Part shown: positions 1 through 14,500 of the stretch, one piece after another | How positions within the stretch are numbered: position 1 is the first letter of the stretch | Layout of the letters: each line of letters opens with the position of its first letter | Origin: Meconema thalassinum | Lineage: Eukaryota > Arthropoda > Insecta > Orthoptera > Tettigoniidae | Assembly: GCA_946902985.2 (NCBI GenBank) | Contig: OX336388.2 | Coordinates: 1,697,529,978-1,697,593,977, forward strand | DNA: 64,000 nucleotides | Direction: 5' to 3' | The notes under the pieces: generated by a model | Seen by the model: the letters and a program-made list of their open reading frames with translations, nothing else | Told to the model about the DNA's origin: nothing | Database searches by the model: none | Program-made: the position numbers and the translations under genes

Positions 1-76
1 ACTAATTATGACACGAAACTCTAACTTCGTTACTTATTATGACAAGTAACAGTAATTTTGATAAAAATTTATGGAA

Positions 77-200
77 GGTACCTGTAACTTCAATACTAAT
101 TATGACAGGTAACAGTAACTTCGATACTAATTATGACAGGTAACTGTAACTTCGTTACTAATTATGACAAGTAACTGTAATTTCGATACAAATTATGGCA
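77..200. repeat. Representative 124-bp tetramer (first-level higher-order repeat)
   Basis: Four consecutive monomers of exactly 31 bp show the recurring order. Type A (77-107) has TGTAACTTC followed by a GATAC-class block, here AATAC. Type B (108-138) has GGTAACAGTAAC. Type C (139-169) has TTCGTTAC. Type D (170-200) begins AGTAACTGTAATTTC and ends ACAAATTATGGCA. The A-B-C-D order recurs through most of the array with local substitutions, insertions and losses of monomers, so the basic amplified unit appears to be the tetramer. The positions are an example; the pattern itself is array-wide. Confidence 0.8.
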
Positions 201-3200
201 GGTTACTCTAACTTCCAACCTAATTATGACAGGTAACAGTAACTTCGGTACTAATTATGGCAGTTAACTGTAACTTCGATACTAATTATGACAGGTAACA
301 GTAATTTCGATACTAATTATGACAAGTAACTGTAACTTCGATACTAATTATGACAGGTAACTGTAACTTCGTTACTAATTATGACAAGTAACTGTAATTT
401 CGTTACAAATTATGGCAGGTAATTGTAATTTCGATACTAATTATGACAGGTAACAGTAACTCGATACTAATTATGACAAGTAACTATAACATCGATACAA
501 ATTATGACAGGTAACTGTAACGTCGATACTAATTATGACAAGGAACTCTAACTTCGTTACTAATTATGACAAGTAACAGTAATTTTGATAAAAAATTATG
601 GTAGGTAACTGTAACTTCAATACTAATTATGACAGGTAACAGTAACATCGATACTAATTATGACAGGTAACTGTAACTTCGTTACTAATTATGACATGTA
701 ACTTTAATTTCGATATTAATTATGGCAGGTAACTGTAACTTTATACTAATTATGTCAGGTAACAGTAACTTCGATACTAATTATGACAGGAAACTGTAAC
801 TTCGTTACTACTTATGACAAGTAGCTGTTATTTCGATACAAATTATGACAGGTAACTGTATCTTCGTTACTTATTATGACAAGTAATTGTAATTTCGATA
901 CAAATTATGGCAGGTAACAGTACCTTCGATATTAATTATGACAGGTAACTGTAACTTCGATACTAATTATGACAAGGAACTGTAATTTCGAAACAAATTA
1001 TGGCAGGTAACTGTAACATTGATACTAATTATGACAGGTAACAGTAACTTCGATACTAATTATGACAAGTAACTGTAACTTCGTTACTAATTATGACAAA
1101 TAATTCTAATTTTGATAAAAAATTATGGCAGGTAACTGTAACTTCGATACTAATTAATACAGGGAACAGTAACTCGATACTAATTATGACAGGTTACTGT
1201 AACATCGTTACTAATTATGTCAAGTAACTGTAACGTCGATACTAATTATGACAGGTAACTGTAACTTCGATACTTATTATGACAGGTAACTGTAACATCA
1301 TTACTAATTATGACAAGAAACAGTAACTTCGATACTAATTATGACAGGTAACTGTAACTTCGATACTAATTATGACAAGTAACTGTAATTTCGATACAAA
1401 TTTTGGAAGGTAACTGTAACTTCGATACTAATTATGACAGGTATCAGTAACTTCGATACTAATTTTGACAAGTAACTGCAACTTCGATACTAATTATGGC
1501 AGGTAACTGTAACTTCGATACTAATTATGACAGGTAACAGTAATTTCGATACTAATTATGACAAGTAAATGTAACTTCGATACTAATTATGACAGGTAAC
1601 TGTAACTTCGTTACTAATTAAGACAAGTAACTGTAATTTCGTTACAAATTATGGCAGGTAATTGTATTTTCGATACTAATTATGAGAGGAAACTGTAACT
1701 TCGATACTTATTATGACAAGTAACTGTAACTTCGATACTTATTATGACAGTTAACTGTAACTTCGTTACTAATTATGACAAGTAACTGTAATTTCGACAC
1801 AAATTTTCGCAGGTAACTGTAACTTCGATACTGATTATGACAGGTAACAGTAACTTCGATACTAATTATGACAGGAAACTGTAACTTCGTTACTAACTAT
1901 GACAAGTAACACTAATTTTGATATAAAAATATGGCAGGTAACTGTAAATTCGATACTAATTAATACAGGTAACAGTAACTTCGGTACTAATTATGACAAG
2001 TAACTGTAATTTCGATACAAATTATGACAGGTAACTGTAACTTCGTAACTAATTATGACAAGTAACTGTAATTCCGATACAAATTATGGCAGGTAACAGT
2101 ACCTTCGATACTAATTATGACAGGTAACTGAAACTTCGATACTAATTATGACAAGGAACTCTAATTTCGATACAAATTATGGCAGGTAACTGTAACTTCG
2201 ATACTAATTATGACAGGTAACAGTAACTTCAATACTAATTATGACAGGTAACTGTAACTTCGTTACTATTTATGACAAGTCCCTGTAATTTCGATACAAA
2301 TTTTGGCAGGTAACTGTAACTTTGATACCAATTATGACAGGTAACAGTAACTTCGATACTAATTATGACAGGTAACTGTAACTTCGTTACTAACTATGAC
2401 AAGTAACACTAATTTTGATATAAAAATATGGCAGGTAACTGTAAATTCGATACTAATTAATACAGGTAACAGTAACTTCGGTACTAATTATGACAGGTTA
2501 CTGTAATTTCGATACAAATTATGGCAGGTAACAGTAACTTCGATATTAATTATGACAGGTAACAGTAACTTCGATAATTATTATGACAGGTAACTGTAAT
2601 TTCGATACAAATTATGGCAGGTAACTGTAACTTCGATACTAATTATGACAGGTAACAGTAACTTCGATACTAATTATGACAAGTAACAATAACTTCGATA
2701 CAAATTATAACAGGTAACAGTAACTTCGATACTAATTATGACAAGAAACCCTAACTTCGTTACTAATTATGACAAGTGACAGTAATTTTGATAAAAAATT
2801 ATCGTAGGTAATTGTAACTTCATTACGTAATTTGACAGGTAACAGTTACTTCGATACTAATTAGGGCAGGTAACTGTAACTTCGTTACTAATTATGACAA
2901 GTCCCTGTAATTTCGATACAAATTATGGCAGGTAACTGTAACTTCGATACTAATTATGTCAGGTAACAGTAACTTCGATACTAATTAATACAGGTAACAG
3001 TTACTTCGATACTAATTATGACAGGTTACTATAACATCGTTACTAATTATGTCAAGTAACTGTAACTAAGATACTAATTATGACAAGTAACTGTAACTTC
3101 GATACTTATTATGACAGGTAACTGTATGTTCATTACTAATTATGACAAGAAATTGTAACTTCGATAGTAATTATGACAGGTAACAGTAACTTCGATACTA

Positions 3201-6200
3201 ATTATGACAGGTTACTGTAACATCGTTACTAATTATGTCAAGTAGCTGTAACTTCGATACTAATTATGACAAGTAACTGTAACTTCGATACTTATTAGGA
3301 CAGGTAACTGTAACTTCATTACTAATTACGACAAGAAACTGCAAATTTCGATACTAATTATGACAGGTAACTGTAACTTCGATACTAATTATGACAAGTA
3401 ACTGTAATTTCGATACAAATTTTGGCAGGTAACTGTAACTTCGATACTAATTATGACAGGTATCAGTAACTTCGATACTAATTATGACAAGTAACTGTAA
3501 CTTCGACACTAATTTTGACAGGTAACTGTAACTTCGTTACTAATTATGACAATTAACTGTAATTTCGATACAAATTATGGCAGGTAACTCTAACTTCGAT
3601 ACTAATTATGACAGGTAACAGTAACTTCGATACTAATTATGGCAGGTAACTGTAACTTCGATACTAATTATGACAGTTAACAGTAATTTCGATACTAATT
3701 ATGACAAGTTACTGTAACTTCGATACTAATTATGACAGGTAACTGTAACTTCGTTACTAATTATGACAAGTAACTGTAATTTCGTTACAAATTATGGCAG
3801 GTAATTGTAATTTCGATACTATTTATGACAGAAACAGTAACTTCGATACTAATTATGACAAGTAACAGTAACTTCGATACTAATTATGACAAGTAACTGT
3901 AACTTCGATACTAATTATGACAGGTAACTGTAACTTCGTTACTAATTATGACAAGTAACTGTAATTTCGTTACAAATTTTGGCAGGTAACTGTAACTTCG
4001 ATACTAATTATGACAGGTAACAGTAACTTCGATACTAATTATGGCAGGTAACTGTAACTTCGATACTAATTATGACAGGTAACAGTAATTTCGATACTAA
4101 TTATGACAAGTTACTGTAACTTCGATACTAATTATTACAGGTAACTGTAACTTCGATACTAATTATGACAAGGAACTGTAATTTCGATACAAATTATGGC
4201 AGGAACTGTAACTTCGATACTAATTATGACAGGTAACAGTAACTTCGATACTAATTATGACAAGTAACTATAACATCGAATCAAATTATGACATGTAACT
4301 GTAACTTCGATACTAATTATGACAAGAAAATCTAACTTCGTTACTAATTATGACAATTAACAGTAATCTTGATAAAAAATTATGGTAGTTAACTGTAACT
4401 TCAATACTAATTATGACAGGTAACAGCAACTTCGATACTAATTATGACAGGTAACTGTAACTTCGTTACTAATTATGATAAGTAACTTTAATTTCGATAC
4501 TAATTATGGCAGGTAACTGTAACTTCGTAACTAATTATGAAAAGTCCCTGTAATTTCGATACTAATTATGGCAGGTAACTGTAACTTCGATACTAATTAT
4601 GTCAGGTAACAGTAACTTCGGTACTAATTATGACAGGGAACTGTAACTTCGTTACTAATTATGACAATTAACTGTAATTTCGATACAAATTATGACAGGT
4701 AACTGTAACTTCGTTACTAATTATGACAAGTAACTGTAATTTCGATACAAATTATGGCAGGTAACTGTAACTTCGATACAAATTATGACAGGTAACTGTA
4801 ACGTCGATACTAATTATGACAAGAAACTCTAACTTCGTTACTAATTATGACAAGTAACAGTAATTTTGATAAAAAATTATGGTAGGTAACTGTAACTTCA
4901 ATACTAATTATGACAGGTAACAGTAACTTCGATACTAATTATGACAGGTAACTGTAACTTCGTTACTAATTATGACAAGTAACTTAAATTTCGATACAAA
5001 TTATGGCAGGTAACTGTAACTTCGATACTAATTATGTCAGGTAACAGTAACTTCGGTACTAATTATGACAGGGAACTGTAACTTCGATACTAATTATGAC
5101 AGGTAACTGTAACTTCGTTACTAATTATGACAAGTAACTGTAATTTCGTTACAAATTATGGCAGGTAATTGTAATTTCGATACTATTTATGACAGAAACA
5201 GTAACTTCGATACTAATTATGACAAGTAACAGTAACTTCGATACTAATTATGACAAGTAACTGTAACTTCGATACTAATTATGACAGGTAACTGTAACTT
5301 CGTTACTAATTATGACAAGTAACTGTAATTTCGATACAAATTTTGGCAGGTAACTGTAACTTCGATACTAATTATGACAGATAACAGTAACTTCGATACT
5401 AATTATGGCAGGTAACTGTAACTTCGATACTAATTATGACAGGTAACAGTAATTTCGATACTAATTATGACAAGTTACTGTAACTTCGATACTAATTATT
5501 ACAGGTAACTGTAACTTCGATACTAATTATGAAAAGGAACTGTAATTTCGATACAAATTATGGCAGGAACTGTAACTTCGATACTAATTATGACAGGTAA
5601 CAGTAACTTCGATACTAATTATGACAAGTAACTATAACTTCGAATCAAATTATGACATGTAACTGTAACTTCGATACTAATTATGACAAGAAATTCTAAC
5701 TTCGTTACTAATTATGACAAGTAACAGTAATCTTGATAAAAAATTATGGTAGGTAACTGTAACTTCAATACTAATTATGACAGGTAACAGCAACTTCGAT
5801 ACTAATTATGACAGGTAACTGTAACTTCGTTACTAATTATGATAAGTAACTTTAATTTCGATACTAATTATGGCAGGTAACTGTAACTTCGTAACTAATT
5901 ATGAAAAGGCCCTGTAATTTCGATACTAATTATGGCAGGTAACTGTAACTTCGATACTAATTATGTCGGGTAACAGTAACTTCGGTACTAATTATGACAG
6001 GGAACTGTAACTTCGTTACTAATTATGACAAGTAACTGTAATTTCGATACAAATTATAGCAGGTAACAGTACCTTCGATACTAATTATGACAGGTAACTG
6101 TAACTTCGATACTAATTATGACAAGGAACCGTAACTTCGATACAAATTATGGCTAGTAACTGTAACTTTGATACTAATTATGACAGGTAACAGTAACTTC

Positions 6201-6759
6201 GATACTAATTATGACAAGTAACTGTAACTTCGATACTACTTATGACAGCTAACTGTAAATTCGTTACTAATTATGACAAGTAACTCTAATTTCGATACAA
6301 ATTATAGCAGGTAATTGTAATTTCGATAATAATTATGACAGGTAACAGTAACTTCGATACTAATTATGACAAGTAACATTAACTTCGATACTAATTATGA
6401 CAAGTAACTGTAACTTCGATACTAATTATGACAGGTAACTGCAACTTCGTTACTAATTATGACAAGTAACTGTAATTTCGATACAAATTTTGGCAGGTAA
6501 CTGTAACTTCGATAATTATTATGACAGGTAACAGTAATTTCGATACTAATTATGACAAGTAACTGTAACTTCGATACTAATTATGACAGGTAAGTGTAAC
6601 ATCGTTACTAATTATGACAAGTAACTGTAATTTCGATACAAATTATGGAAGGTAACTAACTTCGATACTAATTATGACAGGTAACAGTAACTTCGATACT
6701 AATTATGACAAGTAACTATAACTTCGATACAAATTATGACAGGTAACTGTAACGTCGAT

Positions 6760-9700
6760 ACTAATTATGACACGAAACTCTAACTTCGTTACTTATTATG
6801 ACAAGTAACAGTAATTTTGATAAAAATTTATGGAAGGTACCTGTAACTTCAATACTAATTATGACAGGTAACAGTAACTTCGATACTAATTATGACAGGT
6901 AACTGTAACTTCGTTACTAATTATGACAAGTAACTGTAATTTCGATACAAATTATGGCAGGTTACTCTAACTTCCAACCTAATTATGACAGGTAACAGTA
7001 ACTTCGGTACTAATTATGGCAGTTAACTGTAACTTCGATACTAATTATGACAGGTAACAGTAATTTCGATACTAATTATGACAAGTAACTGTAACTTCGA
7101 TACTAATTATGACAGGTAACTGTAACTTCGTTACTAATTATGACAAGTAACTGTAATTTCGTTACAAATTATGGCAGGTAATTGTAATTTCGATACTAAT
7201 TATGACAGGTAACAGTAACTCGATACTAATTATGACAAGTAACTATAACATCGATACAAATTATGACAGGTAACTGTAACGTCGATACTAATTATGACAA
7301 GGAACTCTAACTTCGTTACTAATTATGACAAGTAACAGTAATTTTGATAAAAAATTATGGTAGGTAACTGTAACTTCAATACTAATTATGACAGGTAACA
7401 GTAACATCGATACTAATTATGACAGGTAACTGTAACTTCGTTACTAATTATGACATGTAACTTTAATTTCGATATTAATTATGGCAGGTAACTGTAACTT
7501 TATACTAATTATGTCAGGTAACAGTAACTTCGATACTAATTATGACAGGAAACTGTAACTTCGTTACTAATTATGACAAGTAGCTGTTATTTCGATACAA
7601 ATTATGACAGGTAACTGTATCTTCGTTACTTATTATGACAAGTAATTGTAATTTCGATACAAATTATGGCAGGTAACAGTACCTTCGATATTAATTATGA
7701 CAGGTAACTGTAACTTCGATACTAATTATGACAAGGAACTGTAATTTCGAAACAAATTATGGCAGGTAACTGTAACTTTGATACTAATTATGACAGGTAA
7801 CAGTAACTTCGATACTAATTATGACAAGTAACTGTAACTTCGTTACTAATTATGACAAATAATTCTAATTTTGATAAAAAATTATGGCAGGTAACTGTAA
7901 CTTCGATACTAATTAATACAGGGAACAGTAACTCGATACTAATTATGACAGGTTACTGTAACATCGTTACTAATTATGTCAAGTAACTGTAACGTCGATA
8001 CTAATTATGACAGGTATCAGTAACTTCGATACTAATTTTGACAAGTAACTGCAACTTCGATACTAATTATGGCAGGTAACTGTAACTTCGATACTAATTA
8101 TGACAGGTAACAGTAATTTCGATACTAATTATGACAAGTAAATGTAACTTCGATACTAATTATGACAGGTAACTGTAACTTCGTTACTAATTAAGACAAG
8201 TAACTGTAATTTCGTTACAAATTATGGCAGGTAATTGTATTTTCGATACTAATTATGAGAGGAAACTGTAACTTCGATACTTATTATGACAAGTAACTGT
8301 AACTTCGATACTTATTATGACAGTTAACTGTAACTTCGTTACTAATTATGACAAGTAACTGTAATTTCGACACAAATTTTCGCAGGTAACTGTAACTTCG
8401 ATACTGATTATGACAGGTAACAGTAACTTCGATACTAATTATGACAGGAAACTGTAACTTCGTTACTAACTATGACAAGTAACACTAATTTTGATATAAA
8501 AATATGGCAGGTAACTGTAAATTCGATACTAATTAATACAGGTAACAGTAACTTCGGTACTAATTATGACAAGTAACTGTAATTTCGATACAAATTATGA
8601 CAGGTAACTGTAACTTCGTAACTAATTATGACAAGTAACTGTAATTCCGATACAAATTATGGCAGGTAACAGTACCTTCGATACTAATTATGACAGGTAA
8701 CTGAAACTTCGACACTAATTATGACAAGGAACTCTAATTTCGATACAAATTATGGCAGGTAACTGTAACTTCGATACTAATTATGACAGGTAACAGTAAC
8801 TTCAATACTAATTATGACAGGTAACTGTAACTTCGTTACTATTTATGACAAGTCCCTGTAATTTCGATACAAATTTTGGCAGGTAACTGTAACTTTGATA
8901 CCAATTATGACAGGTAACAGTAACTTCGATACTAATTATGACAGGTAACTGTAACTTCGTTACTAACTATGACAAGTAACACTAATTTTGATATAAAAAT
9001 ATGGCAGGTAACTGTAAATTCGATACTAATTAATACAGGTAACAGTAACTTCGGTACTAATTATGACAGGTTACTGTAATTTCGATACAAATTATGGCAG
9101 GTAACAGTAACTTCGATATTAATTATGACAGGTAACAGTAACTTCGATAATTATTATGACAGGTAACTGTAATTTCGATACAAATTATGGCAGGTAACTG
9201 TAACTTCGATACTAATTATGACAGGTAACAGTAACTTCGATACTAATTATGACAAGTAACAATAACTTCGATACAAATTATAACAGGTAACAGTAACTTC
9301 GATACTAATTATGACAAGAAACCCTAACTTCGTTACTAATTATGACAAGTGACAGTAATTTTGATAAAAAATTATCGTAGGTAATTGTAACTTCATTACG
9401 TAATTTGACAGGTAACAGTTACTTCGATACTAATTAGGGCAGGTAACTGTAACTTCGTTACTAATTATGACAAGTCCCTGTAATTTCGATACAAATTATG
9501 GCAGGTAACTGTAACTTCGATACTAATTATGTCAGGTAACAGTAACTTCGATACTAATTAATACAGGTAACAGTTACTTCGATACTAATTATGACAGGTT
9601 ACTATAACATCGTTACTAATTATGTCAAGTAACTGTAACTAAGATACTAATTATGACAAGTAACTGTAACTTCGATACTTATTATGACAGGTAACTGTAT

Positions 9701-11545
9701 GTTCATTACTAATTATGACAAGAAATTGTAACTTCGATAGTAATTATGACAGGTAACAGTAACTTCGATACTAATTATGACAGGTTACTGTAACATCGTT
9801 ACTAATTATGTCAAGTAGCTGTAACTTCGATACTAATTATGACAAGTAACTGTAACTTCGATACTTATTAGGACAGGTAACTGTAACTTCATTACTAATT
9901 ACGACAAGAAACTGCAAATTTCGATACTAATTATGACAGGTAACTGTAACTTCGATACTAATTATGACAAGTAACTGTAATTTCGATACAAATTTTGGCA
10001 GGTAACTGTAACTTCGATACTAATTATGACAGGTATCAGTAACTTCGATACTAATTATGACAAGTAACTGTAACTTCGACACTAATTTTGACAGGTAACT
10101 GTAACTTCGTTACTAATTATGACAATTAACTGTAATTTCGATACAAATTATGGCAGGTAACTCTAACTTCGATACTAATTATGACAGGTAACAGTAACTT
10201 CGATACTAATTATGGCAGGTAACTGTAACTTCGATACTAATTATGACAGTTAACAGTAATTTCGATACTAATTATGACAAGTTACTGTAACTTCGATACT
10301 AATTATGACAGGTAACTGTAACTTCGTTACTAATTATGACAAGTAACTGTAATTTCGTTACAAATTATGGCAGGTAATTGTAATTTCGATACTATTTATC
10401 ACAGATACAGTAACTTCGATACTAATTATGACAAGTAACAGTAACTTCGATACTAATTATGACAAGTAACTGTAACTTCGATACTAATTATGACAGGTAA
10501 CTGTAACTTCGTTACTAATTATGACAAGTAACTGTAATTTCGTTACAAATTTTGGCAGGTAACTGTAACTTCGATACTAATTATGACAGGTAACAGTAAC
10601 TTCGATACTAATTATGGCAGGTAACTGTAACTTCGATACTAATTATGACAGGTAACAGTAATTTCGATACTAATTATGACAAGTTACTGTAACTTCGATA
10701 CTAATTATTACAGGTAACTGTAACTTCGATACTAATTATGACAAGGAACTGTAATTTCGATACAAATTATGGCAGGAACTGTAACTTCGATACTAATTAT
10801 GACAGGTAACAGTAACTTCGATACTAATTATGACAAGTAACTATAACATCGAATCAAATTATGACATGTAACTGTAACTTCGATACTAATTATGACAAGA
10901 AAATCTAACTTCGTTACTAATTATGACAAGTAACAGTAATCTTGATAAAAAATTATGGTAGGTAACTGTAACTTCAATACTAATTATGACAGGTAACAGC
11001 AACTTCGATACTAATTATGACAGGTAACTGTAACTTCGTTACTAATTATGATAAGTAACTTTAATTTCGATACTAATTATGGCAGGTAACTGTAACTTCG
11101 TAACTAATTATGAAAAGTCCCTGTAATTTCGATACTAATTATGGCAGGTAACTGTAACTTCGATACTAATTATGTCAGGTAACAGTAACTTCGGTACTAA
11201 TTATGACAGGGAACTGTAACTTCGTTACTAATTATGACAATTAACTGTAATTTCGATACAAATTATGACAGGTAACTGTAACTTCGTTACTAATTATGAC
11301 AAGTAACTGTAATTTCGATACAAATTATGGCAGGTAACTGTAACTTCGATACAAATTATGACAGGTAACTGTAACGTCGATACTAATTATGACAAGAAAC
11401 TCTAACTTCGTTACTAATTATGACAAGTAACAGTAATTTTGATAAAAAATTATGGTAGGTAACTGTAACTTCAATACTAATTATGACAGGTAACAGTAAC
11501 TTCGATACTAATTATGACAGGTAACTGTAACTTCGTTACTAATTA
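6760..11545. repeat. Internal repeat of 1-4972 with a six-monomer deletion
   Basis: The first 1.25 kb match 1-1251 at offset 6759. At about 8011 the offset drops to 6573, because GTATCAGTAA at 1441 matches 8014. The loss is 186 bp, exactly six 31-bp monomers. The match continues to roughly 11545, where the two copies diverge: 4978 carries an AACTTAAATTTC variant and 11551 an AACTTTAATTTC variant followed by a different monomer order. The same pair exists in copy 2 (30289 versus 23530, also offset 6759). Confidence 0.8.
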
Positions 11546-14500
11546 TGACAAGTAACTTTAATTTCGATACTAATTATGGCAGGTAACTGTAACTTCGTTA
11601 CTAATTATGACAAGTCCCTATAATTTCGATACAAATTATGGCAGGTAACTGTAACTTCGATACTAATTATGTCAGGTAACAGTAACTTCGATACTAATTA
11701 TGACAGGAAACTGTAACTTCGTTACTAATTATGACAAGTAGCTGTAATTTCGATACAAATTATGACTGGTAACTGTATCTTCGTTACTTATTATGACAAG
11801 TAACTGTAATTTCGATACAAATTATGGCAGGTAACAGTACCTTCGATACTACTTATGACAGGTAACTGTAACTTAGATACTAATTATGACAAGGAACTCT
11901 AATTTCGATACAAATTATGGCAGGTAACTGTAACTTTGATACTAATTATGACAGGTAACAGTAACTTCGATACTAATTATGACAAGTAACTGTAACTTCG
12001 TTACTAATTATGACAAGTAACTCTAATTTTGACAAAAATTATGGCAGGTAACTGTAACTTCGATACTATCTAATACAGCGAACAGTAACTTCGATACTAA
12101 TTATGACAGGTTACTGTAACATCGTTACTAATTATGTCAAGTAACTGTAACTTCGATACTAATTATGACAAGTAACTGTAACTTCGATACAAATTATGGC
12201 AGGTAACAGTACCTTCGATACTAATTATGACAGGTAACTGTTACTTCGATACTAATTATGACAAGGAACTGTAATTTCGATACAAATTATGGCTGGTAAC
12301 TGTAACTTTGATACTAATTATGACAGGTAACAGTAACTTCGATACTAATTATGACAAGTAACTGTAACTTCGTTACTAATTATGACAAGTAACTCTAATT
12401 TTGATAAAAATTATGGCAGGTAATTGTAACTTCGATACTAATTAATACAGGTAACAGTAACTTCGATACTAATTACGACAGGTTACTGTAACATCGTTAC
12501 TAATTATGTCAAGTAACTGTAACTTCGATACTAATTATGACAATTAATTGTAACTTCGATACTTATTATGACAGGTAACTGTAACTTCATTACTAATTAT
12601 GACAAGAAACTGCAAACTTCGATACTAATTATGACAGGTAACTGTAACGTCGATACTAATTATGACAAGAAACTCTAACTTCGTTACCAATTATGACAAG
12701 TAACAGAAATTTTGATAAAAAATTATGGGAGGTAACTGTAACTTCAATACTAATTATGACAGGTAACAGTAACTTCGATACTAATTATGACAGGTAACTG
12801 TAACTTCGTTACTAATTATGACAAGTAACTTTAATTTCGATACTAATTATGGCAGGTTACTGTAACTTCGTTAGAAATTATGACAAGTCCCTATAATTTC
12901 GATACAAATTATGGCAGGTAACTGTAACTTCGATACTAATTATGTCAGGTAACAGTAACTTCGATACTAATTATGACAGGAAACTATAACTTCGTTAGTA
13001 ATTATGACAAGTAGCTTTAATTTCGATACAAATTATTACAGGTAACTGTATCTTCGTTACTAATTATGACAAGTAACTGTAATTTCGATACAAATTATGG
13101 CAGGTAACAGTACCTTCGATACTAATTATGACAGGTAACTGTAACTTCGATACTAATTATTACAAGGAACTGTAATTTCGATACAAATTATGGCAGGTAA
13201 CTGTAACTTTGATACTAATTATGACAAGTAACTGTAACTTCGATACTAATTTTGACAGGTAACTGTAACTTCGTTACTAATTATGACAATTAACTGTAAT
13301 TTCGATACAAATTATGGCAGGTAATTGTAATTTCGATACTATTTATGACAGGAACAGTAACTTCGATAATAATTATGACAAGTAACAGTATCATCGATAC
13401 TAATTATGACAAGTAACTGTAACTTCTGTACTATTTATGACAGGTAACTGTAACTTCGTTACTAATTATGACAAGTAACTGTAATTTCGATAAAAATTTT
13501 GGCAGGTAACTGTAACTTCGATACTAATTATGACAGGTAACAGTAACATCGATACTAATTATTACAGGAAACTGTAACTTCGTTACTAATTATGACAAGT
13601 AACTGTAATTTCGATACAAATTATGACAGGTAACTGTATCTTCGTAACTAATTATGACAAGTAACTGTAATTTCGATACAAATTATGGCAGGTTACAGTA
13701 CCTTCGATACTAATTGTTACAGGTAACTGTAACTTCGATACTAATTATGACAAGGAACTGTAATTTCGATACAAATTATGGCAGGTAACTGTAAATTCGA
13801 TTCTAATTATGACAGGTAACAATAACTTCGATACTAATTATGACAAGTAACTATAACTTCGAATCAAATTATGACAGGTAACTGTAACTTCGATACTAAT
13901 TATGACAAGAAAATCTAACTTCGTTACTAATTATGACAAGTAACAGTAACTTCGATACTAATTATGACAGGTAACTGTAACTTCGTTACTAATTATGATG
14001 AGTAACTTTAATTTCGATACTAATTACGGCAGGTAACTGTAACTTCGTTACTAATTATGACAAGTCCCTGTAATTTCGATACAAATTATGGCAGGTAACT
14101 GTAACTTCGATACTAATTATGTCAGGTAACAGTAACTTCGGTACTAATTATGACTGGGAACTGTAACATCGTTACTAATTATGACAATTAACTGTAATTT
14201 CGATACAAATTATGACAGGTAACTGTAACTTCGTTACTAATTATGACAAGTAACTGTAATTTCGATACAAATTATGGCAGGTAACAGTACCTTCGATACT
14301 AATTATGACAGGTAACTGTAACTTCGATACTAATTATGACAAGGAACCGTAACTTCGATACAAATTATGGCAGGTAACTGTAACTTTGATACTAATTATG
14401 ACAAGTAACTGTAACTTCGTTACTAATTATGACAAGTAACAGTAATTTTGATAAAAAATTATGGTAGGTAACTATAACTTCAATACTAATTATGACAGGT

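Noticed and set aside
3281..3305. Telomeric TTAGG repeats (CTTATTAGGACAG variant)
   Set aside because: It is an isolated substitution in a satellite monomer, not a tandem TTAGG run.
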